Assembly: GCF_900109205.1 (NCBI RefSeq)
Contig: NZ_FNZB01000004.1
Location: 1-64,000 of the forward strand
Source of the DNA: Sphingomonas sp. OV641
GTDB lineage: Bacteria > Pseudomonadota > Alphaproteobacteria > Sphingomonadales > Sphingomonadaceae
DNA length: 64,000 nucleotides
Reading direction: 5' to 3'
Position numbers and translations under genes: made by a program. Of the stretch, positions 24,642 to 33,534 are shown piece after piece. The notes beneath the pieces were generated by a model, which was given only the letters and a program-made list of their open reading frames with translations, made no database searches and had not been told where the DNA came from. Every line of letters starts with the position of its first letter. Position 1 is the stretch's first letter.

Positions 24642-25814
24642 ATGGCGTTCACGGCAAGGATCCTTTTGCTCGGATCGGGCGAGCTCGGGCGCGAATTCGT
24701 GGTTTCCGCCAAGAGGTTAGGCTGCCACGTCACCGCCTGTGACAGCTATGACAATGCTCCTGCGATGCAGCTTGCCGACGCGCGCGAGGTCTTCTCGATG
24801 CTCGATCCCGACCTGCTGCGCGCCGCCGTCGAAAAGCACCGCCCCGACTTCGTCGTCCCCGAGGTGGAGGCGATCCGCACCGAAGTGCTCGCCGAACTCG
24901 AAGCCGCCGGCACCACCATCGTCCCCTCCGCCCGCGCCACGGTGGTGACCATGAACCGCGACGGCATCCGCGAGGTCGCGGCGGTCGAGCTTGGCCTGCG
25001 CACGTCGCGCTACCTTTATGCCGAAACGCTGGAGCAAGTGCGCGAAGGCGCGGCGCACACCGGCCTTCCTTGCGTGATCAAGCCCGTCATGTCCTCCTCC
25101 GGCAAGGGCCAGAGCACGGTGCGTGCCGAGGCCGATCTGGAGCCGGCATGGGATTATGCCGTCGCCAACATGCGCGGCGACCGGGCGCGCGTGATCGTCG
25201 AGGAATTCGTTGATTTCGATTACGAAATCACGCTTCTGACGGTGCGAACGCGCGAGGGCGTCCTGTTCTGCCCGCCGATCGGCCACCGGCAGGAACGCGG
25301 CGATTATCAGGAAAGCTGGCAGCCCGCCGCCATGTCCGCCACGGCGATCGCGGCGGCGCAGGACATGGCGCGCAAGGTGGTGGACGATCTGGGCGGCTAT
25401 GGCCTGTTCGGGGTCGAATTCTTCGTCAAGGATGACGCGGTGATCTTCTCCGAACTGTCGCCGCGCCCGCACGATACCGGCATGGTGACGCTGATCTCGC
25501 AGGATCTGACCGAGTTCGACCTTCACACCCGCGCGATCCTCGGCCTGCCGATCCCGGCGATCACCAGCCATGGCCCGTCCGCCTCCGCGGTGATCCTGGC
25601 CGATCGCGCGTCCGATACCGTCGGCTATGAAGGCCTCGCCGACGCGCTGGCGACGCCCGGCGGCACGGTGGAGGTGCGGATCTTCGCCAAGCCGACCACC
25701 CGGCCTTATCGCCGCATGGGCGTGGCGCTGGCGCTGGCCGAGAGCACGGATGCCGCGCGGCGCGTTGCCGCTGAGGCGGCCGCCAGGGTGCGCCTGCGCT
25801 ACGACCCGGCCTGA
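24642..25814 (+). CDS. purT: Formate-dependent phosphoribosylglycinamide formyltransferase
   Basis: PurT (GAR transformylase 2) uses ATP and formate to make formyl-GAR in purine synthesis. The 390-residue protein has the ATP-grasp layout: an N-terminal Rossmann part beginning ILLLGSGELGREFV, FVVPEVEAIRTEVL, the central grasp with KPVMSSSGKGQS and EEFVDFDYEITLLTVR, CPPIGHRQERGDYQESWQP, and SELSPRPHDTGMVTL near residue 280. Length and order match PurT closely. It is followed 35 bases later by an M20 hydrolase on the same strand, but no functional link is apparent. Confidence 0.96.
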   Translation: MAFTARILLLGSGELGREFVVSAKRLGCHVTACDSYDNAPAMQLADAREVFSMLDPDLLRAAVEKHRPDFVVPEVEAIRTEVLAELEAAGTTIVPSARATVVTMNRDGIREVAAVELGLRTSRYLYAETLEQVREGAAHTGLPCVIKPVMSSSGKGQSTVRAEADLEPAWDYAVANMRGDRARVIVEEFVDFDYEITLLTVRTREGVLFCPPIGHRQERGDYQESWQPAAMSATAIAAAQDMARKVVDDLGGYGLFGVEFFVKDDAVIFSELSPRPHDTGMVTLISQDLTEFDLHTRAILGLPIPAITSHGPSASAVILADRASDTVGYEGLADALATPGGTVEVRIFAKPTTRPYRRMGVALALAESTDAARRVAAEAAARVRLRYDPA

Positions 25815-25849
25815 CATTCGACTGCTGATTTTCTGGGGGGAGAAGAACG

Positions 25850-27433
25850 ATGCGTCCAAGCCGAATTGTTGCCACCGCGCTGATCGCCGCCATGGTGGCC
25901 CCTTCCGCGATCGCCGCGCCTGCTGACGACGCCGCCAAGGCGCGGCTGAAGGCGGACGCCATCGTCGGGGTCGAGCGTCAGGCGAAGCTGGTGCAGGAGA
26001 TGGTGGATTCGGTCTACAGCTTCGCCGAGCCGGGCTTTCAGGAATTCCAGACCATGGAATATCTGACCGGCATTCTCGCGAAGAACGGCTTCCGGATCGA
26101 AAAGGGCGTCGCCGGCATCCCCACCGCCTGGACGGCGACATGGGGCAGCGGCGGCCCGCTGATCGCGCTTGGCAGCGACGTGGACGGACTGCTCGGGCTC
26201 AGCCAGATCCCCGGCTCCCCGGCACTGAAGCCACAGGTGGAAGGCGCGCCGGGCCATGGCGAGGGCCATAATTCGGGTATGCCGCTGGTGATCGCCGCCG
26301 CGATCTCCGCCAAGCAGGTGATGGAGAAGAACCGGATCCCCGGCCGCCTGATGCTGTGGCCCGGCATCGCGGAGGAGCTGCTCGGCTCCAAGGCCTATTA
26401 TGTTCGCGCGGGCCTGTTCAAGGATGTCGACGCCTGCATCTTCACCCATGTTTCCAGCGACTTCAGCACCGGCTGGGGCGATCTTGGCAACACCGGCATG
26501 GTCTCCGTCGAATATACCTTCCATGGCAAGACCGCGCATTCCGCCGGCATGCCATGGGAAGGGCGCAGCGCGCTTGATGCGGTGGAGCTGATGAACGTCG
26601 CCTGGAACATGCGGCGCGAGCATCTGCCGCTGACCCAACGGTCGCATTATGTGGTGACCGAGGGGGGCGGCCAGCCCAATATCGTGCCGGACAAGGCCAG
26701 CGTCTGGTATTATTTCCGCGACAAAGATTTCGCGAGCGTCCGCACCCTGTTCGACACGGGCAACACCATCGCCAAGGCCGCCGGGATGGGCACCGGCACC
26801 ACGGTGACGCAGCGCACGCTGGGTTATGCCGCGCCCAATTTCGGCAACAAGCCGCTGGCCGAGGCCGCCTGGGCGAACATCAAGGCGGTCGGCATGCCTG
26901 AATGGAGCGCGGGCGACCAGGCCTTCGCCAAATCGGTGCAGCAGGCGAACGGCCGCGAGCTGAAGCCGCTGTCGACCGAGGTCAAGCCGCTCTCCACGCC
27001 CGACAATCGCGAAAAGACGATGGGCGGCGGGTCGGACGATATCGGCGACGTGATGTGGACGGTGCCGACGATCACCGTGCGCTACCCCTCCAACATCCCC
27101 AGCATGATCGGCCACAACGTGCTGTCCGCCATCGCCATGGCGACGCCGATCGCGCACAAGGGCGCGGTGCAGGGCGCCAAGGCGGTGACGGCCACCGTCA
27201 TCGACCTGATGACCACCCCGTCACTGGTGACGGAGGCGAAAACCTTCCAGCAGACGGTGCAGTTCAAGGATCAGAAATACGATCCCGTGCTGACCGATGC
27301 GGATAAGCCGGCAGTGCATCTCAATGCCGAAGTGATGGAGCGTATGCGCCCCAGGCTGAAGCCGTTTTATTATGATCCGGCGAAGCACCCGAGCTATCTG
27401 GAACAGCTCAAGGTCGCCTATCCTTCGTCCTGA
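25850..27433 (+). CDS. Secreted M20-family amidohydrolase, AbgB-like, 527 aa
   Basis: The start follows GGGGGGAGAAGAACG and opens a signal peptide (to SAIAAPAD). The mature protein is an M20 peptidase of the AbgB/IAA-amino-acid hydrolase type: YSFAEPGFQEFQTMEYL, IALGSDVDGL, GHGEGHNSGMPL with metal-ligand His residues, ITHV-type FTHVSSDFSTGWG, and the dimerisation segment FHGKTAHSAGMPWEG. Homologues hydrolyse amide-linked conjugates such as p-aminobenzoyl-glutamate or N-acyl amino acids. A periplasmic location is inferred from the signal. Substrate not determinable. Confidence 0.87.
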   Translation: MRPSRIVATALIAAMVAPSAIAAPADDAAKARLKADAIVGVERQAKLVQEMVDSVYSFAEPGFQEFQTMEYLTGILAKNGFRIEKGVAGIPTAWTATWGSGGPLIALGSDVDGLLGLSQIPGSPALKPQVEGAPGHGEGHNSGMPLVIAAAISAKQVMEKNRIPGRLMLWPGIAEELLGSKAYYVRAGLFKDVDACIFTHVSSDFSTGWGDLGNTGMVSVEYTFHGKTAHSAGMPWEGRSALDAVELMNVAWNMRREHLPLTQRSHYVVTEGGGQPNIVPDKASVWYYFRDKDFASVRTLFDTGNTIAKAAGMGTGTTVTQRTLGYAAPNFGNKPLAEAAWANIKAVGMPEWSAGDQAFAKSVQQANGRELKPLSTEVKPLSTPDNREKTMGGGSDDIGDVMWTVPTITVRYPSNIPSMIGHNVLSAIAMATPIAHKGAVQGAKAVTATVIDLMTTPSLVTEAKTFQQTVQFKDQKYDPVLTDADKPAVHLNAEVMERMRPRLKPFYYDPAKHPSYLEQLKVAYPSS

Positions 27434-27524
27434 GCATGGCCGTCAGCCGCCCGCCGGGTGCCGCCCGGCGCGCGAGGCGTGACGCGGCCGCGATCGGCGG
27501 GCGACCGGGCTAGGGAGGTTGAAC

Positions 27525-28013
27525 ATGCGGATCCGCCCGTTTCGTCCCGCCGATGCGCCGGCGCTCGCGGCCTTGTTCCACGCCGCCGTGCACCGCGCGG
27601 GCAGCCGGTACTATACGCCCGAACAACTGCACGCCTGGAGCCCGGCGCCGCCCCCGCCCGATCGCTACATCGAACAGGGGCACGGCCGCACCTTCCTGGT
27701 CGCGCAGGACGCCGCCGGGCGCGTGATCGGCTATGGCGATCTGGAGCGCGACGGGCATATCGATCACCTTTATTGCCACCCGGACGTGATCGGCACCGGC
27801 GTCGGCGGCGCGATCCTCGATGCGCTGGAACAAGCGGCGCGCCGCGACGCAATCGCGAGCCTGTACGTGGAAGCAAGCGAGAACGCCCGCCCCCTCTTCG
27901 AACGCCGCGGCTTCACGCTCGATGCGCGCAACGATTTCGAGCGGCGCGGCGTAGCGATCCACAATTATCGCATGTCGAAGCGGCTGGTGCAGGCAAGGAC
28001 GCCCGTTCCCTGA
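27525..28013 (+). CDS. GNAT family N-acetyltransferase, 162 aa
   Basis: The protein has the GNAT core: an N-terminal RPFRPADAPALAALF strand-helix, GRVIGYGDLERDGHIDHLY, the acetyl-CoA loop in VIGTGVGGAILDAL, and a C-terminal ASLYVEASENARPLFERRGF typical of small-molecule acetyltransferases. The substrate is unknown. ATG 27525 sits six bases after AGGGAGG; a TTG two codons earlier is an unlikely alternative. It is transcribed with the M20 gene 91 bases upstream or independently. Confidence 0.87.
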   Translation: MRIRPFRPADAPALAALFHAAVHRAGSRYYTPEQLHAWSPAPPPPDRYIEQGHGRTFLVAQDAAGRVIGYGDLERDGHIDHLYCHPDVIGTGVGGAILDALEQAARRDAIASLYVEASENARPLFERRGFTLDARNDFERRGVAIHNYRMSKRLVQARTPVP

Positions 28014-28109
28014 TCCAGGCATTGCGGCGACGGCGGCGGATTGAGGGGCAGCTGTCGCCCAGTTGCGGACATCAAGTTGAGCCGACCTAGCGCTTTGGAG
28101 GGGCTATAA

Positions 28110-28622
28110 ATGAGATATTGGAACGTACTCCTTCGGCTGCTTCTCGCGAGTGCGTTGGGACAAGCCGATGCTTCTGCGTCGCCGAAGATGAAGAACTTCT
28201 CTCCCGATGTGTTGCGTTTGAAACTTGCAGACCCGGCTCGGGCACCGCTTTCGGCAAAAATGCTACGAGAGGCTATTTCTGGCAGGCAGCTACTACCAGA
28301 CGATAAGGTGATTATGCCGAAAAGTTTATACCTACACATTTCCTATGGTGAATGTGCACCAGTGGAGAGCTTCTATTCTGATGGTAGATGGCAAAGGCAG
28401 TACTGCGGCCGAGCGCCTATGGAAGAAACCGGAACATGGTCTGTAAAGTCCAGTGCTTCTAGAGCCGAACTATGCGTGATCAATGAGAATAAGGAGGAAT
28501 ATTGTCGAACTGCGTGGGGTCGCTTGTCACCGGATACACTGATCATGACAGTCAGAGGGCGCCTACTTGAAAGCGACCCAGAGTATAACCCCTACCGTAC
28601 GGTGCCCCTGAAGGTCCGCTAG
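28110..28622 (+). CDS. Hypothetical secreted protein, 170 aa
   Basis: I do not recognise the family. A signal peptide (YWNVLLRLLLASALGQADAS) is followed by a mature domain with an early Lys/Pro-rich part, three aromatic/Cys segments (ISYGECAPVESFYSDGRW, YCGRAPMEETGTW, AELCVINENKEEYC) and a closing TLIMTVRGRLL strand; four cysteines could pair. A good ribosome site (TTGGAGGGGCT) precedes ATG. Base composition and codon choice (many A/T-ending codons) differ strongly from both neighbours, suggesting recent acquisition. Confidence 0.65.
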   Translation: MRYWNVLLRLLLASALGQADASASPKMKNFSPDVLRLKLADPARAPLSAKMLREAISGRQLLPDDKVIMPKSLYLHISYGECAPVESFYSDGRWQRQYCGRAPMEETGTWSVKSSASRAELCVINENKEEYCRTAWGRLSPDTLIMTVRGRLLESDPEYNPYRTVPLKVR

Positions 28623-28709
28623 CCACCCCCTCCCGCCGTTGCTCCCGATCAACCCTGATATTGCGCCGCGCCGGCATTCGGATAGCATTACCGCACAGGA
28701 GAGGCGGCC

Positions 28710-29525
28710 ATGACCGATATTGAGACGCTTGCCGCGTCGATCGAGGGCAATCTGTGCGTCATCCGGCTGCAACGGCCCGACGTGCTGAACGCCTTTGATT
28801 ACGACATGCTGCTCGCCTTTCGCCGCGCGGTGGACGATGCCGCCGCCGATCCGCGCGTCTTCGCCATTGTCGTGACGGGCGCTGGCCGCGCCTTTTGCGC
28901 CGGGATCGACGTGTCGCTGCTGGAACGTGCGGCGAGCGGCGGGGCGACGGGCGCTGGGGACGGGCTGCATCGGCCGGAAGGACCCGCGCTGTTCGCCTTT
29001 CTGCTGCGCACGCCCAAGCCGGTGATCGCGGCGGTGAACGGCATCGCGGCGGGCGGTGGCTTTGTCCTGTCGATGATGTGCGACCTGCGCTTCATGGCTG
29101 CCGACGCCAGCGTCACCACCGTTTTCTCGCGCCGCGGGCTGGTGGCGGAACATGGCATGAGCTGGCTGCTCCCGCGCCAGCTTGGCACCAGCCGCGCGCT
29201 CGATCTGCTATGGAGTTCGCGCCGCGTCGGGGCGGAGGAGGCGCTGCGGCTTGGCCTGGCAGATCGGGTGGCAGAGCCCGATGCGCTGCTCGGCGCCATC
29301 CACGCCTATGTCGATGACATGGCCGCCACCGTGTCGCCGCGCGCGATCGCGACGATCAAGCGCCAGGTCTATGATCATTGGGCGCAGGATTTCCTTGCCG
29401 CCTCCGTCCAGTCCGAGCAGTTGATGCAGGCGGCGCTCGCCCATCCCGACGCCGCCGAGGGCGCGCGCAGCTTCATCGAGCGGCGCCCGCCGCGCTTCCA
29501 GCCTCTGGGGGAAAGCCAGCCATGA
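28710..29525 (+). CDS. Enoyl-CoA hydratase/isomerase family protein 1, 271 aa
   Basis: The protein has a crotonase fold: RLQRPDVLNAFDYDML, the oxyanion loop VVTGAGRAFCAGIDVS, KPVIAAVNGIAAGGGFVL near residue 107 and EHGMSWLLPRQLG, where a Glu/Asp would act as catalytic acid or base. Members hydrate, isomerise or cleave acyl-CoA thioesters. The ATG follows AGGAGAGGCGGCC. It is the first gene of the cluster to 33000 and overlaps its paralogue in an ATGA junction, implying both enzymes are made together. Confidence 0.88.
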   Translation: MTDIETLAASIEGNLCVIRLQRPDVLNAFDYDMLLAFRRAVDDAAADPRVFAIVVTGAGRAFCAGIDVSLLERAASGGATGAGDGLHRPEGPALFAFLLRTPKPVIAAVNGIAAGGGFVLSMMCDLRFMAADASVTTVFSRRGLVAEHGMSWLLPRQLGTSRALDLLWSSRRVGAEEALRLGLADRVAEPDALLGAIHAYVDDMAATVSPRAIATIKRQVYDHWAQDFLAASVQSEQLMQAALAHPDAAEGARSFIERRPPRFQPLGESQP

Positions 29526-30325
29526 CCGACTATCGCACTATCCGCCTGACGGTGGCGGGCCGCGTCGCCCGGCTCACCTTTGCCCGGCCCGAAGCGCGCA
29601 ACAGCCTGACGGGCGAATCCGTGCTGGAGATCCAGGACGCCGCCGCCCGCGTCGCCGCGATGCCCGACATTCAGGTGCTGGTGGTGCGCGGCGAGGGACG
29701 GGATTTCTGCCCCGGCGCGGACGTGAAGGGCTATAACGCTGCCGACGCCGAGAAGGGCGACGCGCCGCGCGCCGAGCCCGCCCCCCCTTCCCTGCTGCCC
29801 TATCAGACGACCGTGCTGCTGCACGAAATGCCGGCGGTGACGATCGCCGCGATTCAGGGCGGCTGCGCGGGGGCGGGCTTCGGCTGGGCCTGCGCGTGCG
29901 ACATCCGGGTGTGCGACACGGGCGCACGGTTCAACACGGCCTTTCTCGACGTGGGCGTGGCCGGCGACATGGCGGTGCCCTGGCTGCTGCCGCGGATCAT
30001 CGGCTCGGGCGTGGCACGCGACCTGTCCTTCTTTCCGCGCAAGTTCGACGGGGCGGAGGCGCATGCCATCGGGCTCGTGTCACGCCTGTGGTCGCCGGAA
30101 GCGTTCGATGCCGAGCTGGAGGCGCTGGTGGAGCGGCTCGCCGGGGCCGCGCCGCTCGCGCTCAAGGCGCTGAAATCGCACTATGTTCAGGCGGAAACAT
30201 TGGGGCTCGCCGATTATGTCGCGGTGGAAAGCGAGCGGCACCATGCGCTGTTCGCGACCGAGGACCGGGCCGAGGCCTTCGCCGCCTTCGTGGAAAAGCG
30301 CGCCCCGCGCTACGCCGGCCGGTGA
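29522..30325 (+). CDS. Enoyl-CoA hydratase/isomerase family protein 2, 267 aa
   Basis: A second crotonase-fold protein, coupled to the first by a four-base overlap. The motifs are LTFARPEARNSLTGES, VVRGEGRDFCPGADVKG (oxyanion loop), AIQGGCAGAGFGWACACDI and LDVGVAGDMAVPWLLPRIIG. It is only moderately similar to its neighbour, so the two probably act on different acyl-CoA intermediates. A short acidic insertion (DAEKGDAPRAEPAPPS) follows the oxyanion loop. The stop overlaps the GTG start of the VOC gene. Confidence 0.88.
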   Translation: MTDYRTIRLTVAGRVARLTFARPEARNSLTGESVLEIQDAAARVAAMPDIQVLVVRGEGRDFCPGADVKGYNAADAEKGDAPRAEPAPPSLLPYQTTVLLHEMPAVTIAAIQGGCAGAGFGWACACDIRVCDTGARFNTAFLDVGVAGDMAVPWLLPRIIGSGVARDLSFFPRKFDGAEAHAIGLVSRLWSPEAFDAELEALVERLAGAAPLALKALKSHYVQAETLGLADYVAVESERHHALFATEDRAEAFAAFVEKRAPRYAGR

Positions 30326-31113
30326 CGGGCGTGGCTGACCTGCGCCTGCGCCAGATCGCCTTTGCCGCGCACGACATGGAGCGCGCGGAGGCTGAGCTTC
30401 GCGCCGCCTTTGGATTGCCGCCCGGCTACAACGATCCCGGAATCATCCATTATGGCCTGCGCAACACCGTGCTGCGAACCGGCGGCGATTTCCTGGAGAT
30501 CGTGCAGCCGGTGCGCGCGGAGGCGTCCGCGGCGCGCTACCTCGCGCGGCGCGGCGGCGATGCCGGTTATATGGTGATCTTCCAGGCGGCGGATGCGCTG
30601 GCGCATCGCGAGCGGACGCGGGCGCAAGGTGCGGCGATCGTCGACGTGCTCGACGGTGCCGAGCATCAGGCGACCCATTATCACCCGCGCGACTTCGATG
30701 GGGTGCTGGTGTCGATCGACGCCGCGCCGGGCGTGGCGGACTGGCGACGACCCGACAGCTTCTGGCAGCCCGCCGGGCCAGACTGGCAGGCGGCGGACGC
30801 CGGCGCGGTGCAGGGCATCGCCGAAGTGACGATCGCCAGCGCCGATCCCGCCGCCACCGCCGCACGCTGGGGCCGGATGATCGACGCAGAAGCACGCGAG
30901 GCGGCGGATGGCTGGCGCATCGACCTGCTGCATGACGCCGCCGTGCGCTTCGTTTCGGCCACAAGCAGCGCCGCGCCGGGCATCGCGGCGCTCGCGCTTT
31001 ACGTCAGCGATCCCGATGCGGTGCGCCGCCGCGCCGAGGCGGCCGGCGTGCCGATCAGCGGCGACGCCGTGGTGATCTGCAACGTGCCCGTGCGCCCCCT
31101 CGCACCCGCCTGA
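30322..31113 (+). CDS. VOC family (glyoxalase-like) protein, 263 aa
   Basis: The N-terminal part reads as a glyoxalase_3-type VOC domain (LRLRQIAFAAHDMERAEAEL, GLPPGYNDPGIIHYGLRNT, LEIVQPV, GYMVIFQ), and a second, weaker VOC-like half follows (GIAEVTIASADPAATAARW). VOC proteins are metal-dependent isomerases, dioxygenases or lyases acting on small molecules. The start GTG 30322 overlaps the previous stop (GTGA); a GTG three codons later is possible. Tight coupling to two crotonases suggests action in the same pathway. Confidence 0.78.
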   Translation: MTGVADLRLRQIAFAAHDMERAEAELRAAFGLPPGYNDPGIIHYGLRNTVLRTGGDFLEIVQPVRAEASAARYLARRGGDAGYMVIFQAADALAHRERTRAQGAAIVDVLDGAEHQATHYHPRDFDGVLVSIDAAPGVADWRRPDSFWQPAGPDWQAADAGAVQGIAEVTIASADPAATAARWGRMIDAEAREAADGWRIDLLHDAAVRFVSATSSAAPGIAALALYVSDPDAVRRRAEAAGVPISGDAVVICNVPVRPLAPA

Positions 31114-31309
31114 ACGCGGCAGGACCCGCCAGGCAGCCAACCGGCCCCACTCGTGGAGAGCCTGTCGAACTACGTGTCGCGGGAACGATGGCCCCCTGCG
31201 ACGAGCCGTCACCCCCTACACCGCAACTCTGCCGTTGACTCGGCGCCAGGTTCGGCGGAACCTCGCCCGCGATCGAACCGGCACAGACCGGTGCGGCAGG
31301 AGAGTGATG

Positions 31310-32152
31310 ATGGCGACGGCCTTACGCCCACCAGCGGCGGCGCCCGCAGCGTCCCCGCCCGTTGACGCGGTGCGCATTCCCGAACCGGCCCGGCAGCAGC
31401 TGCATGACGAGGGCTGGTGCGTCATCCCCGACGTGATCGACCCTGAAACCACCAGCGCCGCGCTCACCCGGCTCCACGCCGCCGCCGCCCGCAGCGAGGC
31501 GCAGGGCATCGCCACCTTCATGCCGGTGCTGGATCCGAACGCCAGCAACGTGCGCGTCTTCTACCTGCTGGAACATGATGCGATCTTTCGCGACCTGATC
31601 CGCCACCCCGCCGCGCTGGCGCTGGTGCGCGCGGTGCTGGGGCGGCAGTTCCTCATCTCCAACTTCACCGCCAATATCGCGCGGCCCGGCGCGCGATCCA
31701 TGGCGCTTCATTCGGACCAGTCGATCGTCGTGCCCGAGCCGTGGAATGCCGCCTGGGCGATCAACGTCATCTGGTGCCTTTCCGACGTGCGCTTCGAGAA
31801 CGGCGCAACCCTGTTCATTCCCGGCAGCCATCGCTGGCGCACGCATCAGGACGTGCCGGCCGACGCCAAGGCGCGGCTGCGCCCGTTCGAGGCGCGGGCA
31901 GGCTCGATCGTCGCGATGGACGGGCGGCTGTGGCACACGTCCGGCGCGAACATCACCGCGGATGAGGAGCGCGCCTTGCTGTTCGGCTATTACAGCAAGG
32001 CATTCCTTCGCCCGCAGGTGAACTGGAATGCGGCGCTCTCGCCCGAAACGCAGGCAGGGATCGACGGCGAGCTGTTCGACCTCCTTGGCCTGGGCGTCAC
32101 CGCCAACACGGGCGAGGCGAAACATATCAACCAGCAGGAGCCACGCGCATGA
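31310..32152 (+). CDS. Phytanoyl-CoA dioxygenase family protein 1, 280 aa
   Basis: This is a Fe(II)/2-oxoglutarate dioxygenase of the PhyH family. The metal triad is visible as HSDQ (His-x-Asp, near residue 138) and the distal His in LWHTSGANITADEERALLF; an Arg for 2-oxoglutarate is expected in the latter half. The domain starts with LHDEGWCVIPDVID. ATG 31310 is five bases from AGGAGAG; an adjacent ATG at 31307 is too close. The 196-base gap before it contains a dispersed repeat piece, so it may have its own promoter. It overlaps its paralogue by four bases. Confidence 0.87.
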   Translation: MATALRPPAAAPAASPPVDAVRIPEPARQQLHDEGWCVIPDVIDPETTSAALTRLHAAAARSEAQGIATFMPVLDPNASNVRVFYLLEHDAIFRDLIRHPAALALVRAVLGRQFLISNFTANIARPGARSMALHSDQSIVVPEPWNAAWAINVIWCLSDVRFENGATLFIPGSHRWRTHQDVPADAKARLRPFEARAGSIVAMDGRLWHTSGANITADEERALLFGYYSKAFLRPQVNWNAALSPETQAGIDGELFDLLGLGVTANTGEAKHINQQEPRA

Positions 32153-33000
32153 GGAAAGTGCCCGCGCTCCATGCCGAGGTGTTGCCGGAAACGGTCGTTC
32201 ATGCGGAGCTTGCGCCGGTGATCCCGCCGCCGACGCGCGATCTGGCGCAGGGGCTCGCCAATATCGCCGAGTACGGCCTCACCATCGTGCCGGACGTGCT
32301 GACCGGCGACACGCTGAAAGAGACCCGCGACGCGCTCTATCGCGCCGCCGCGTCGGATCGGGCGCGCGGGCGCGAGCAGAAGTTCGGGCTCGATTACGCG
32401 CATGACGACAGCAATCAGCGCGTGTGGAACGTGCTGAACCGCGATCCTTTGTTCGAGGATCTGGCGTTTCACCCGCTGGCGGTGGCCTATGTGAAGGCGC
32501 TGCTCGGCTGGCCCGCGCTGCTGGGCAATCTGTCGGCCAACATCACCGGGCCGGGCGGCGGGGAGATGATCCTCCACGCCGACCAGATCTTCGTGCCTGA
32601 GCCCTGGGCCGCCGAGCCGCAGGGGCTCAACGTCGCCTGGTGCCTGGATGATTTCACGGAGGCGAACGGCGCGACGCGCTTCGCGCCCGGCAGCCACCGC
32701 CTGAACCGCGCGCCGACCGCCGCCGAGGCCGACACCGCCACCGTCCCAATCGAGGCGCCGGCCGGCTCCATCGCGATCTTCGAAAGCCGCGTGTGGCACA
32801 AGACCGGGTTCAACCGGACGACGGACCAGCATCGCGCCGGCGTGTTCGCCTGGTACACGCGGCCGATCTATCGCACCCAGGAGAATTGGTTCCTGTCGCT
32901 GCGCCCGGAGATCCGCCAGTTCGCCAGCGAGGATGCGCTGATATTGCTGGGCTATCGCGCGGAGGGGCTTGGCCTCGTCAACGGCGCCTCGCCGGCGTAA
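32149..33000 (+). CDS. Phytanoyl-CoA dioxygenase family protein 2, 283 aa
   Basis: A second PhyH-type dioxygenase directly coupled to the first (ATGA). The metal ligands are HADQ (near residue 143, in MILHADQIFVPEPW) and the distal His in RVWHKTGFNRTTDQHRAGV. The opening has YGLTIVPDVLTGDTLKE. The two dioxygenases share the W-x-W/VIWCL and PGSHR segments but diverge elsewhere. PhyH proteins hydroxylate alkyl chains or are used in natural-product synthesis and breakdown; the substrate here is unknown. Confidence 0.87.
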   Translation: MRKVPALHAEVLPETVVHAELAPVIPPPTRDLAQGLANIAEYGLTIVPDVLTGDTLKETRDALYRAAASDRARGREQKFGLDYAHDDSNQRVWNVLNRDPLFEDLAFHPLAVAYVKALLGWPALLGNLSANITGPGGGEMILHADQIFVPEPWAAEPQGLNVAWCLDDFTEANGATRFAPGSHRLNRAPTAAEADTATVPIEAPAGSIAIFESRVWHKTGFNRTTDQHRAGVFAWYTRPIYRTQENWFLSLRPEIRQFASEDALILLGYRAEGLGLVNGASPA

Positions 33001-33015
33001 CGGGCGCAGCGCCCG
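33001..33015. terminator. Short hairpin between convergent genes
   Basis: CGGGC-GCAGC-GCCCG lies directly after the second dioxygenase stop and before the stop of the convergent small gene. It has no T-run, so termination is only a suggestion. Confidence 0.3.
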
Positions 33016-33016
33016 G

Positions 33017-33319
33017 TCATTCCGCGGCCGATGCGCGCGGGAGCGCCGCGATGGCGCGTTCCACAGCCTCGGCGCCGGCGGGGGAAGCGGTGGCGAGTTC
33101 CAGCGGCCGGCCGCCGAGCGCGGCATGGGGCGTGTTCAGGAACTGGCGCGCTGCCTCCGAGCCCAGCCGGTCAAAGGCGATCCGCACAATCCGTCCCTCG
33201 CGCGCCACTTCATCGCCCGACAGGCGCGAGGCCACGCGTGCCGGCCTGAACATGCGGCGCGGCCGGGACGCGGCGGGCGTTTCTGCTGCCGATGCGGCGT
33301 CGCTCGCACCCGCGCTCAC
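33017..33319 (-). CDS. MbcA/ParS/Xre antitoxin-domain small protein, 100 aa
   Basis: The C-terminal 60 residues carry the toxin-binding domain formerly called DUF2384: LGSEAARQFLNTPHAALGGR then PLELATASPAGAEAVERAI. In MbcA, ParS and Xre antitoxins this domain holds a RES-type toxin. The usual HTH half is missing: the N-terminus is a 30-residue Ala/Arg-rich tail. No RES gene adjoins it, although a RES gene lies at the far end of the window. The GTG start at 33319 overlaps the stop of the upstream gene (GTGA), so it is coupled to that 72-aa protein. Confidence 0.7.
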   Translation of the reverse strand: MSAGASDAASAAETPAASRPRRMFRPARVASRLSGDEVAREGRIVRIAFDRLGSEAARQFLNTPHAALGGRPLELATASPAGAEAVERAIAALPRASAAE

Positions 33320-33534
33320 GCGCGCATCCCTCCGCCGCCGGACTGGCGCGGCACCGGTTGCGGTGCGATCGTCTGAGGTGCGACTTTCTGTGGCGCCATC
33401 GTCTGGGCCTCCTGGATCCGCCGGGCATAGCCATTGGCCAGCTCCAGATGCGCATGGCGCGCTTCCACGCTGGCGGCATTGGCGGCGCGTTCCAGAGAGA
33501 TCTGGTGGCGCTGAAACAGCTCGTTGAGGTCCAT
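33316..33534 (-). CDS. Small helical protein of unknown function, 72 aa
   Basis: I do not recognise a named family. MDLNELFQRHQISLERAANA and the following 25 residues form a long amphipathic helix; the C-terminus is a Pro/Gln/Val/Ala repeat (APQKVAPQTIAPQPVPRQS) and a Gly run. ATG 33534 is preferred over an upstream ATG because the helical pattern starts there. It is translationally coupled to the MbcA/ParS-domain gene and faces away from two small plus-strand genes. Confidence 0.6.
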   Translation of the reverse strand: MDLNELFQRHQISLERAANAASVEARHAHLELANGYARRIQEAQTMAPQKVAPQTIAPQPVPRQSGGGGMRA

